A stretch of DNA of 64,000 bases from Misgurnus anguillicaudatus (taxonomy: Eukaryota > Chordata > Actinopteri > Cypriniformes > Cobitidae), in contig NC_073354.2 of NCBI RefSeq assembly GCF_027580225.2, positions 13,522,501 through 13,586,500 on the forward strand, written 5' to 3'. The notes under the pieces were generated by a model. That model was not told the origin of the DNA and searched no databases. It worked only from the letters and a program-made list of their open reading frames with translations. This document shows positions 43,101-53,089 of the stretch, one piece after another. Position 1 is the first letter of the stretch. Each line of letters starts with the position of its first letter. The position numbers and the translations under genes are program-made.

Positions 43101-43520
43101 AGTCTATTTATATATTGCAGATTAAATGTCCTATTTGCCTAGAATAAAAATGGATGTAGTGTCTGGGACTTCACCTGTAGGTTTGTGAAGAGCTTTTTTG
43201 TAGCCAATAGATGGCTAAGCCTGCCATCGGTATCTTGGCAGTGCATAACCGTGCATCACTCGCGGATAACCGAAAATGGGTTAAAAGGAGGGATGTGGGT
43301 GAAACTGAGGTGTCTGTTTGCTGAAACCACGCCCGCATAGCTCGATGGTAGTGACAACAGTTGCAGTTCACCTGTCACTCAAGTGGTCACACCCTTAATT
43401 ATGCAGAACTTTAAGGTTTAATATAATTTAAACTGATGAGTTACACAAACATTCACCCCCTCACAGTTGTTATGAAGGGCAAAATTAGCTATATAGACCA
43501 AAAACACTTTTTATAACAGG
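40181..43520. other. Intergenic, mostly unassigned
   Basis: Near 40740-40800 TTGCGTACGCACACTTTACG / TGTGCGTATGCACGCTTTAT is a repeat end. The rest shows short random frames and no gene. Confidence 0.45.
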
Positions 43521-43599
43521 CTGTAAACATGGGAATTGACTGCTTTTTGGAGTCAGCCTCTAGCGGCCAGTCGATGAATTGCAGTTTAACCCTCATAAG

Positions 43600-44515
43600 C
43601 TTAGATTTTCCTGTTTACATTAAGGTTATGGGGGTCAAAATGACCCCAGAGATTAAAAGAGTGATTACAAAAAGTATATACATTTTTAATGATACAAATA
43701 ATATATTTTTTTGTTTACTTCCCATCTATACATTAATGCTGTTGGGAGATATAAAGTACTCTGTACCTTTTTACCACTAAATTCCTCAAATACACCATTA
43801 GCTTACCTGTGAAATATATTTTTTATAAAAAATGTACATACATTATGATCTAAATTTGAATTAAATTGTTTTTAGATATTGATCTAGATGTAATGTGTTG
43901 AATTTGGCCATCTGCTGGTTAGAAAAAAAGCATAAAATAATTACATTTTAGGAAACAAATCATTTTGACCAGCATAGGCCCATAAAGATCAATTTATTTC
44001 ACTGGATGTGGCCAACTGCTTACATCACTACTTTAGTGATACATTTTGTGAATTTTTGTATATATAAACATTAGAAAGGATATTAAAAATAAATAATATT
44101 TCAAATAGTAATTTTTTATAGTTTTTGATGCATTTTGAAATGTCTTTTTTTACTAAATTACTAACAGTTTGTACAGTAGACAATGCATTGTGTCTATGGA
44201 AATGTCCACTTAAAGCACATATGCCAACGTGTGAGTGTACGCACCTGTGTGAGCATTAGAGCCCACAAATTTACATCTTTGTTTTGCATCTGTGGCTGTT
44301 TTTGTACCAAATTGCATAAAAATGCTCTCTGTGGCAGTCTTTTATTGCATTTGTGCTCTAGTACCAGGCTTTCTTTTCTGTAATACATTTTTCAGATTTA
44401 TTCTGGATGCATTGATTCTTTTAGGACAAATAACAAAGAAAAAAGGATTATTTTGCATTTCCCATTTATTTTCACTCGGGGTCATTTTGACCCCCGAGGG
44501 CCTCTTTTGATAACA
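43600..44515. repeat. Possible element bounded by GGGGTCA-TGACCCC palindromes
   Basis: GGGGTCAAAATGACCCC at 43631-43647 and GGGGTCATTTTGACCCC at 44478-44494, about 850 bp apart. The ends are not resolved. Confidence 0.4.
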
Positions 44516-44759
44516 TTTTTTTTTACATATCTTCAGAATGACCGACAACCGTGTTGGCTTTACAATAGAAACCAAATGGTTGCCCTTTGATAAAAACACA
44601 AACACAGAAGATGTAAACAAATATATATGATGCATATGGCTTTTGCTGCACAATAAAGTATCACCTGTCCCAATATGAACATGCATTTGTCATATATTTT
44701 ATTTATATACACATATTTTAATAAAAGGTGTATTGTGCCACTACAGCAATGCAATATAA

Positions 44760-44975
44760 TATACATTTTATTACCTTAGAATGAGCTGTTCCCTACATGG
44801 AAGTCGCCATTTCGGCCGCATGTTTCTACAGTAGCCCTAAATGGACAAAAGGTTGTATAGAGTGCATGCGTTTTGTCACTACGTTGTTTCAGACAATGAA
44901 GTGTTTGTCCTGTACCGTAGCTTTATGCATGTACTGAGCCATTGGTCTTACCACTAGATGTCGTTAAAATCTATT
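44760..44975. repeat. R2 family, partial copy
   Basis: TTACCTTAGAATGAG, TGGAAGTCGCCATTT and CCACTAGATG occur in the same order as in 1735-2084; the ends are lost. Confidence 0.65.
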
Positions 44976-45153
44976 TTAAAATCAATAAGTAATTTATAAA
45001 ATAATATATATTTAGTGTTTTAACAGTTCAGTTTTTATTTTACAGATTATGCATGACACATTGAGAAAAGTAACCACTTGAGCTTCTGTAGGCTAATAAT
45101 TTTTATATTTTTTCAGAAATGTGCTGAGAAATGTGTATAGTTTCAAAGATAGT

Positions 45154-45312
45154 GTTCCTGTAGCTCAGTGGCAGAGCATTGTTTTAGCGGCATAAAAAGT
45201 CATGGGTTCGAATCCAAGGAACACACACACTAAAAAACATGTATACCTTGTAATGCACTGTAAGTCACTTTGAATAAAAGCATCTGCCAGATGCATAAAT
45301 GTAATGTAATGT
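45154..45312 (+). repeat. tRNA-derived SINE
   Basis: A box TAGCTCAGTGG at 45161 and B box GGGTTCGAATCC at 45204-45215 give a tRNA-like head. It is followed by the LINE-type tail CACTTTGAATAAAAGCATCT and TGCATAAATGTAATGTAATG. The T-stem pairing is poor, so this is not a working tRNA gene. Confidence 0.85.
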
Positions 45313-45501
45313 GGATTATGGATTATAAAAAATTAATATACTGTCAGCTGTCGTATAAATGATAGTGCTGTAAAGTGGAATAGAGCTGTAGCAATCTTTA
45401 TAATAGCTGACAAAGCAACACATAAAAAATGTCATAGTCATTTCCTTAAAACATATTCAATGATTTTTTTTGTCAGATTGATTATCATTTGCATGATCAC
45501 A

Positions 45502-45703
45502 CTCTAAAAATGGCTGGGTTATTTTTGACCCATGTTGGGTAAATATTGGACAGAACACAATGCTGGGTTAAAATGAACCCATGGGTTGTTTAGACTTATG
45601 ATAAAACATGATTGCATAACAATAACCCCAAATTGGGTAATTTTTAACTGGGCATTGAGAAATTTACCCAAAATGGGTCAAAAATAACCCAGCCATTTTA
45701 GAG
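45502..45703. repeat. Palindromic MITE, GGCTGGGTTATTTTTGACCC type
   Basis: Arms of about 42 bp: CTCTAAAAATGGCTGGGTTA... and ...TAACCCAGCCATTTTAGAG, nearly perfect. Confidence 0.9.
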
Positions 45704-46139
45704 CACATACTTGTACTAGAAGTATTGTAGTAAGACAATGGTAAATTTGTTCCCGTTTTACTACAAAAACATACACCCTTAAAATGTATGTTTCTAAAAT
45801 GTTCTTTGTCAGACTATGGTTGCATAAAGAACATTTAACATCCACAAAACCTTTGTGTTGGACAAAAGTTATTCATTTTCATAAGAATTGTTACTACAAT
45901 AGCCACCTGTCTTTAAACAAAGCACCTTTCAAAATGACAGATGGATTCTGAAAGCTTTTAACACTGCGTAAAGGAATGTCAATATCGTAATTTATTATGA
46001 TTACAGCCGTAATAAATACCAAAACAATGTAGTTTACAGTCAAGCAGTTTGGAAATATTCATCATTTAAAATAACTGAATTGCACATTCATAACTAAACT
46101 GTAGTTTGGCATACATGTTGGGATTTATTGAGCACTGTT
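45704..46139. other. Intergenic, nothing recognised
   Basis: TGGTTGCATAAAGAACATTT belongs to a common short motif; no gene. Confidence 0.4.
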
Positions 46140-47373
46140 GTTACTTACTCTAGTATGCCGCACGTGCCGCTTTATCTCCATCAGCAGACACACGAGCATG
46201 AATAGACACCTCTATCCCGTGAGGCGCAGCAGTGAAACTCACGCGCAAAAGAATAAAAATGATGCAACTCTCCACGCGTAAAAGAGAGAGAAAAATGACG
46301 CAACACCTTAAGGCAGTTGCATCGAGCATGCGATCTCGAAGACATGCAAGTGCCCAGCAGTGACACGCTATTAACGCGCCCTTCCCCAAAGTGTCACATC
46401 CTGCACCCCATTCATAAACTCCAAACCGCAACAAAAGGCCTGGCAGTGCGCGCGTAGGGTAGAGGAGGAGACGTGTAGGTGAGCATGTGCGTTTCTCCCG
46501 CTCGCTCACAAAGCGCGCCTATTATTATCCCAGGAAAGGGGCAATAACAATAGCGGTGCTCTGGAGATGTCCAAAACGGGCTTCGATCCTGACCTGCGCG
46601 AGGTCACGTACCACAGCGCGAGGGTCACATTTGACACTAAATAAAAACGTCAAATTAACGCCGAGGCGCGATCATTTTGCATTATAAATTGGTCTCCAAT
46701 GGTTGTATAGTTTTCTCTGTGTTTCTCATTCAGGGGTCTATGGTTCCACTATGGGGGCTTAAGATGAAGATACCTTAACGTATTTAAAATAAGAAAAAAC
46801 AACCAAATATCATATCTCTTACTGTTCGATTGTTATAACGAATGTAAATCCTTCTAGTAGCCCAATACAAGTCTGGGGGTCTTCAAATAATGTTGGGGAC
46901 AATTGGAGGGGGTCTTGAAGTCAAAAGGTTGAAATCCACTGGTTTATGGGGGGGGGGGTCTGAATCATTGGGGGTCCTTTGTTTCTAAAGGTCCTAAAAT
47001 AGATGATAAATTGCATTATTAAGTTGTTTAGCTGAGCTTCAGTAAATGCAAGAAATTAACTTAGGATTTTATATCAAACATATGCAAATACCTATAAACA
47101 GATCTAATTTTATTCTTTTTTATCCTTTTTAACAACGAATGACGCTTGGGCACTGTCCAGTAAATAAAGTTGAATGGGTTGCAGATATGGCAGTCATCAC
47201 TATTATGCACATTATGTTCCAAAACAAATATTGACGCACTTTACGCGCCTTTTTCAAGGAAAACACGCCGGTTTACATCCACGCTGGCCAATCGGAGCTT
47301 AAGGGGGTCATTTAAGAAATCATTGATATTGCCAATGCGTCAAACATGACCGTGTCAGAGGATCTAGTGCGCG
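46140..47373 (+). promoter_or_regulatory. igfbp1 upstream region
   Basis: 1.2 kb before the TATA box. The part 46140-46660 is noticeably GC- and CpG-richer than its surroundings. ACGTG cores, the central part of hypoxia-response elements, occur at 46162-46166 (inside a CACGTG E-box) and on the minus strand at 46605-46609. Fish igfbp1 is known to be hypoxia-induced through HIF, so these are reasonable candidates, but the short motif occurs often by chance. Open frames here (e.g. minus strand 46150-46509) show no family resemblance. Confidence 0.4.
47220..47230 (+). promoter_or_regulatory. Candidate insulin-response (FOXO) element
   Basis: CAAAACAAATA about 150 bp upstream of the TATA box. The mammalian IGFBP1 promoter carries CAAAACAA insulin-response elements bound by FOXO1 shortly upstream of its TATA box. 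Motif and placement match; function is inferred. Confidence 0.5.
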
Positions 47374-47380
47374 TATAAAT
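47374..47380 (+). promoter_or_regulatory. TATA box of igfbp1
   Basis: TATAAAT in a GC-rich setting (gcgcgtataaataccgcgag), 139 bp before the ATG. This predicts a transcription start near 47404 and a 5' UTR of about 110 nt. IGFBP1 genes characteristically have TATA promoters. Confidence 0.75.
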
Positions 47381-47512
47381 ACCGCGAGGCGAACCAAAGC
47401 GAGCTAGTCATTTTGGAGAGAGCGAAGAGAACGGTGTCCACCCGAGGAACTCTTTCTTTCACTTCAGCCCGTATTTATTTATTTATATATTTATTCGGAC
47501 CTTTGCTTTGGG

Positions 47513-47888
47513 ATGAGCGTACCGCTTCTGAAGTTTGTCTGGGTGGCAGCATTCAGCGCGCTCCTGTCTGCGCCGGGGCTCCGGGCTTCTCCAGTGCTGG
47601 CGCAGGAACCCATCCGCTGCGCCCCGTGCTCCCCGGAGCGGCTGGCCGAGTGTCCCGCGGTGGATGCCGGCTGCGAGGAGGTGCTCAGAGAGCCGGGCTG
47701 CGGCTGCTGCCTTGCTTGCGCGTTGAAGAGGGACGACTCGTGCGGGATCTACACCGCACCTTGCGGCTCTGGACTCCGCTGTCTGCCGAGACCCGGCGAA
47801 CCTAGACCTTTGCACGCGCTCACACGCGGACAGGCAATGTGCACGGAAAACCCAAATTCCGAGCAGAACCAGAACGAACAAACACCAG
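47513..47888 (+). CDS. igfbp1: igfbp1 exon 1: signal peptide and N-terminal IGF-binding domain
   Basis: The start ATG at 47513 follows a TATA-derived leader of about 110 nt and gives a typical signal peptide, so it is preferred. The longer ORF opening at 47413 is in another frame and reads through the leader. The exon ends one base into an Asp codon at donor gtagct. All 12 N-domain cysteines are in this exon, as in other IGFBPs. Confidence 0.95.
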
Positions 47889-49042
47889 GTAGCTACCACC
47901 AGCAATTGATGAAAGCTGTCCATCTTATTGCAACATATTGCTAATGATTCAATCTTTGATTAGATTTCATCATTACCTAAACATTTAGATTTAAGATGCG
48001 CATTAAATATCAAATCTATCATGAAACAGCGGTGTGACATGTGGTATAATGTAATATTATGTTTAGTTTAATTTAATTTGTTTTCCTTCAGATCATCAAG
48101 AACCTCATAACGGAGCAACGGGATCAAATGAAGGCAGCTCTGCGCTCTTCGTGCCCGGGCACGGCAAGCCTTTCGACCCGCGAGTCATCACCGCTAAAGA
48201 GAGCATGAAGGCCAAAGTCAACGCCATACGCAAGAAACTCGTTGAGCAGGTAAACTTAAACACCTAGATTTTTTCCAGAATGATTTAATTACATAATTAG
48301 AAAGAAATGCGCAAAAGTTTATTTAGAGAGCCGATAAAATGACACTGTAGTACCACACGGCACCAGAAGAGGGCAGTAGGCGGTTTCTTAAGTTTGGCCA
48401 TGGAGTGGTGTCTTTGGGATGCATTGGTTTATGCATTGCATAAGTAATTTCTCAGCTAGACAATTCATTTTATAGCCCAAACTATTTGTAACTATTTACT
48501 TAGATGGAATCGATTTCTCGTAGTAGCAACTGATCCAACCACATTTTATCTCTCCAGGGTCCTTGTCATATTGAACTACAAACTGCCCTTGAGAAGATCA
48601 CCAAATCTCAGCAGAAACTGGGAGACAAATTCACCAGATTTTATCTTCCAAATTGTGACAAACACGGTCTATACAAAGCCAAACAGGTATGGAAAGTAAC
48701 CGTTTTTATCCAATACTTTGTGTGTTGATACATAAAGCTTCGTGTGTGATATCCATATGCGAGTGTTAGAACCACACTCACCTGAGAATTTAGTGTTTAC
48801 TGAAAAGACAACTAAAATGTGTACACTTGCATGTGTTTCTGAAGAAATAACACCCGTTTTTTTTTGTCTCTCTCTCCTTTTCTTTCTGTCTGTGTTGTGT
48901 CTTGTTCACTCTGCAGTGTGAATCGTCTCTGGATGGTCAGAGGGGGAAATGTTGGTGTGTGGCATCCTGGAATGGGAAGAGGATTTTTGGATCAAGTGAC
49001 CTGCCAGCAGATGCCGAGTGTCCCGAGGAACTCAACCACTGA
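47513..49042 (+). CDS. igfbp1: Insulin-like growth factor-binding protein 1 (4 exons, complete)
   Basis: Secreted protein that binds IGF1/IGF2 and limits their access to receptors; typically liver-made and induced by fasting, stress and hypoxia. Coding exons 47513-47888, 48092-48249, 48558-48686, 48917-49042 join into 262 codons plus stop with phases 1, 0, 0. Residues 1 to about 25 form a signal peptide (MSVPLLKFVWVAAFSALLSA). The N-domain has 12 Cys including the IGFBP hallmark GCGCCLAC. The linker is variable. The C-domain has 6 Cys with the CWCV thyroglobulin type-1 motif. Length fits IGFBP1 (human 259). The linker is short and lacks the basic stretch of IGFBP3/5. The usual C-terminal RGD is absent. 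Linkage to adcy1 and a tail-to-tail igfbp3 supports the call. Whether it is igfbp1a or 1b cannot be settled here. Confidence 0.95.
48092..48249 (+). CDS. igfbp1: igfbp1 exon 2: variable linker
   Basis: Completes the Asp codon and encodes 52 residues with no Cys. Ends with KESMKAKVNAIRKKLVEQ, a conserved helix at the end of the linker. Acceptor ttccttcag, donor gtaaac. Confidence 0.94.
48558..48686 (+). CDS. igfbp1: igfbp1 exon 3: start of C-terminal domain
   Basis: 43 codons, GPCHIELQTALEKITKSQQK then FYLPNCDKHGLYKAKQ. The NCDKxGxYxxxQ pattern is the IGFBP form of the thyroglobulin type-1 repeat. Confidence 0.95.
48917..49042 (+). CDS. igfbp1: igfbp1 exon 4: end of C-terminal domain
   Basis: 41 codons plus TGA: CESSLDGQRGKCWCVASWNG then KRIFGSSDLPADAEC. 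CWCV is intact. At the place where mammalian IGFBP1 has an integrin-binding RGD, this protein reads LPAD. Confidence 0.95.
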   Translation, partial: CESSLDGQRGKCWCVASWNGKRIFGSSDLPADAECPEELNH

Positions 49043-49868
49043 TCATGCACACACAAACACACACACTGGGGCATCTAAAAAACTAAACCACTGATGTCTC
49101 TCTCTTTCTCTGTCACACGCACATGCATACACACATAAACACCATTTATGCCACTGAATTTCATCCTTATATTTTTTATATTGTAGTATTTATTTATTGT
49201 TTGAGGTGTTATTTAATTCAGGTACACTTTTTTTTTAATTTGGTAAACTCCCTGAACTGTCCAAAAAGAAAATCTATTTTTCTGTAAAGAAAATGAATAT
49301 GTATTTTACATGAAGTACCCATACTTATTTATTTAAACTGAATGTATTCATTTCGATATCTGGATAAGAATATTTATTCCTTATACGTATTTTTGTATGG
49401 TGGAAATCTGTGTATATTAACTGTATATAAATGACTATGTCTCTTGTCATAGCTTTCCTTCAGGCTTGTTTTGTTGGAAATGAATGACACGGAAAAAGCA
49501 CTGCATGACCAAACCTCTATCACTGTCCATACATTGCCATATTTTTATACTGTATATGTTTATATTGTATTATACTAATGATGCTACTAATTGTTTATTT
49601 TTGTTTTTAATGATTGAGATTAGATGGGCATGAAAATGTTGGGGTGTGCTACTTATATTTGACATGGAAAGTATTGGTTTTCACAGGTTTAAAACGGGTC
49701 ATTTCCTACCTCTGCCTTTTAAGTTGTTTATGAGATTTTTTTTTTTAATCAACTGGGTTATTTTTGTTTAAGTCTTAATTTTGTGCTGTCTACATACTGT
49801 GGCCCATTTGTTATTTTTAAGGATGCAGTGTCTACACTCATTACAATAAAAAGATACAGACATTGCTT
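49043..49868 (+). other. igfbp1: igfbp1 3' UTR with AU-rich elements
   Basis: Runs from the stop to just past an AATAAA at 49845-49850. It is AT-rich with several ATTTA pentamers, including TATTTATTTATT at 49187-49198 that holds the nonamer TTATTTATT. Such elements speed mRNA decay, fitting the fast turnover known for IGFBP1 mRNA. Confidence 0.7.
49845..49850 (+). promoter_or_regulatory. igfbp1 polyadenylation signal
   Basis: AATAAA in attacaataaaaagatacag, about 0.8 kb after the stop, at the end of the AU-rich UTR. Confidence 0.65.
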
Positions 49869-51063
49869 CACTCCAAAGCAATTGCCCACGTGTATTTATT
49901 TCATGGTTTGTAATTGCAATTCATTGTGAGTAAAAAACAAGTATTTAATAAATCATCTTTACCAGCACTAACAGTGTCAGTGATTTAAACTTACCCTCAG
50001 GTCAGAGATACATGTCTGAGGTGTTGTGGTAACTATGAAGCAAGACTGATTCACACTCAATCTGCAAAGTTAGTACAAATTAAAACACCCGTGCATAATG
50101 TAAACGCTGTAAACACAAACCACAAAATTCTCTATTTTTCCTCCTCTCTCGCTTGATTATGTTCTGTCTTGTCTATATTTAAAAGTGCCTATAGGCAAAA
50201 CTGTGTGTGTGTGCTTATCGTGGTAATCGCAAATGGGCAGACTAACTTTAGCTTGGTATTTTGGGGAACCGGGCTCCACTCTCCTCAGTGCCTTTGACCT
50301 ATACTCTGTTTGTGCTGGGCGCAGTGGTATGCCCTCCCCTTTCCCTTAAATGACCAGCCTCCGTGGCACCACCTTTACACCTTTATCTAATGTTTTACAT
50401 TTTTAAACCTGAAATCCAGTTTCTTAGGCTTTGTTAGTCGTATTTGACATTAGGGATACAAACAATGTGCATTACTTCATTAGCATTGTCTGGTGTAAAG
50501 TAATATAAAAATGTTTCCTGCAGACAAATCCATATAAGATATTTCATTTTATGAATTGTGGCATGGCTGCATCTTTTTTGAGAATTGGCTGCGTTAACGT
50601 GGCTGGAACAAGCGAATAACTATGCTAATGTGAATGGGGTCTCTGTGTGTAGATTTGAGGAGTAATGACCTGTGTGGGGCTGGAGGTAGAGTGTGAAATG
50701 AAGCGCTTCAAAGATGTTGACCCTGTAACACAGATGAGATTTTAAATCTCCAATGTCACTGGCTCTCTGTTATAATAATGGCAAAATTATTTTAGCTAAA
50801 AGGTAAGTTTTCCGTGAAAGAACCAAGAGAAGAAACTACTTACAGTATTATCTAAATGAAGAAAGAAGCACTCTATAAAATCTGAAACGAATTTTATACA
50901 ACATTTATGTTTTCTGCATGGTATGTGGTTGGAAAATAATTTCAACCCATATATGTTCCTTACATAGCCCATTGATCCAAGTTGCCCTCGAATTTGAAAA
51001 TAAATAAACAAATAAGAAAATAAAAATGCAGTATGGATAAACAATTTGGTTTTGCCAAAAAAG
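49869..51063. other. Intergenic between igfbp1 and igfbp3, no repeat seen
   Basis: 1.2 kb that looks unique. Possible place for conserved noncoding sequence, but I cannot judge this without another genome. Confidence 0.4.
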
Positions 51064-51431
51064 TTAAAGGTGCAGTGTGTAAATTTTAGCAGCATCTAGT
51101 GGTGAGGTTGTGAATTGCAACCAACGGCTCAGTCCACTGCTCACCTCTTGCTTTTAATAAAACACATGGAGAAGCTATGGTAGCCACCACCAGAAAAACA
51201 TGTCATCGTTGGAGACAACTTAGTAAAAAAGTTTGTCTGTTAAGGGCTTCTGTAGAAACATGGCTGCACAAAATGGCGGCTTCCGTGTAAGGGGACCCTC
51301 TGTGTATGTAGATAAAAACGTCTCATTTCTCATTATGAAAGGTCTTTATACACCCCTGATAATTTAGTTTTGTATATTATTTTGCATTTCTGTCAAGAGA
51401 TCCTTCTAAAAATGACACACTGCACCTTTAA
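51064..51431. repeat. R2 MITE, copy 2
   Basis: TTAA 51064-51067 and 51428-51431; termini AGGTGCAGTGTGTAAATTTT and ATGACACACTGCACCT. Reverse orientation relative to 1735-2084. Confidence 0.85.
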
Positions 51432-51585
51432 ATCAACCTACTCAATTCAACCTATTCAACTAAAAGCTACTTGTGATAAGTTAAAATAACTTATATAAAC
51501 ATATATTTAAAAAACAAAATTGTTTTACTTAATGTGTTAAGTTAAAATAACAAAAATATATATTGATTTGACATCATTTTACAGT

Positions 51586-51762
51586 AAAAACCCAGGCTAT
51601 TGTACCTGCCATTTAGGTATGAATATATTTGGTACTAATATGAACCTTTTAGAAACTAATATGACCTTACTAGATAAAATGTGTTCTTTTTGAAAGGGTA
51701 CCGCCCCAGTTACAGCTGCTGGGGACCATTTTCTGACCAATTTGCCTGACAGTGTAGCCTCC
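51586..51762. repeat. GTACC-rich MITE, family K, copy 4
   Basis: TTTGGTACTAATATGAACCT and AGGGTACCGCCCCAGTTACA match the 55686 copy. Confidence 0.65.
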
Positions 51763-52069
51763 CAGTTATATCTCTGTACAGTGTAAGCCCGGAAAAGTTG
51801 AGTTTACTTAAAAAATTAAGCAAACTTGTTGCCCTAAAAAAATTAAGTAATGATTACTTAACAACTTGTGTGAAGTTTACTTAGCTGTTCTAACAACAAT
51901 TTTAAGTTGAATAGACTTAAAACTTTTAACCTGGATTAGTTGAGGAAACCCGTCGCACCAAATAACGTTAGCTTTTACACAGGGTAAAACTAAACAGGTT
52001 AAGTTGTATTAACATTGCACATTCAGTTGGTGTAGCAGACAAATCCAGTTGTCATTTTCTTAATCCTTC

Positions 52070-52322
52070 ATTGTAAAAAATACTTGCTGTCTTAAAAGTT
52101 TTTGTTAAATCAACTCAGATTTACAAGTCATGTCAACAAAGATGAGTTGTCACAACTTATAAAATATAGTTGAGAAAAGTCAACTTAATTTTATAAGTTA
52201 TAACTCACATGTACTTATAACAACTCATCTCTAGTCAAGATAAATAAAAGTAAGTTGAAATGACTTGTAAATCCAAGTTGATTCAACAAACAATTTTAAG
52301 GCAGCAAAGTATTTTTTACAGT
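52070..52322. repeat. Palindromic MITE, CATTGTAAAAAATACTTGCTG type
   Basis: The ends mirror each other: CTTGCTGTCTTAAAAG / TTTTAAGGCAGCAAAG and GATTTACAAGTCAT / ATGACTTGTAAATC. Similar thinner sequences lie at 51770-51960 and 52870-53005. Confidence 0.75.
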
Positions 52323-53089
52323 GTTTATATCACTTTTTATAAATGGTATTATAACACAAAATTAATGACTGACTTTTTAACTCAATCATTGAACAAAACT
52401 GTGTTTTTGACATGCATTGTCAATACTGTGGATAGAAATACAATTTTCTGAACAGGGTTAATGTATGGAAATGCTGATCACCTGAACGGTGACTTCACAA
52501 ATGTATAATTTACAACAAAACAACATCAATAATATAAAAGCTTAAACCTATATGACATTTTATTTACAAATATTTAAATAGTAAAAGTTTTTATCAGTTT
52601 TTATTCTGCGAAAAAGCCGAAAATAATCAAAATATTCAGGCGCAAAGGATTATGGGTATTTCTTACAACATGAACTAATCATTTTAAGTTCAGTGTACTT
52701 GAATGTTTTAATTTAATGTATTTTGTATGCTTTATAGTTAAATGAACTATACTTTTTAAGTATTTGGTACAAAACTCAAAATATTAAGTGATTTTTACTT
52801 CATTCTTTAAGTAAAGACAATATCTGGATCAAGAGTGTATAAACATACATATAATGTATATACTGTACTGTATATAAAGTGAAAAGTGGGATCAACTTAA
52901 ACAATTACATTAATAAAAAATAAGTTTGTTCAACTTAAATGTTTAAGTGAAAAATATGTTGTAAGTACTTTTTTAAGTTGATCCAACATTTGACTTTTTG
53001 CAGTGACGATCCACACAGCCGTGCCTTGGCATACAGAAAGAAGCGTTGAAATTACAGTCTGTCATTGTGTAAACAAAAATAGTGTTTAC

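Noticed and set aside
45154..45226. tRNA gene
   Set aside because: A and B boxes are present but T-arm pairing is broken and a SINE tail follows directly.
46150..46509. 119-codon minus-strand frame upstream of igfbp1
   Set aside because: Sits in the CpG-richer promoter-proximal block where stop codons are rarer by composition; no family resemblance.
47413..47805. 130-codon frame overlapping igfbp1 exon 1
   Set aside because: Different frame from igfbp1; it covers the 5' UTR and lacks the cysteine pattern, so it is a shadow of GC-rich coding DNA.
52340..52451. Short frame after the 52070 MITE
   Set aside because: AT-rich, no domain, no exon signals.
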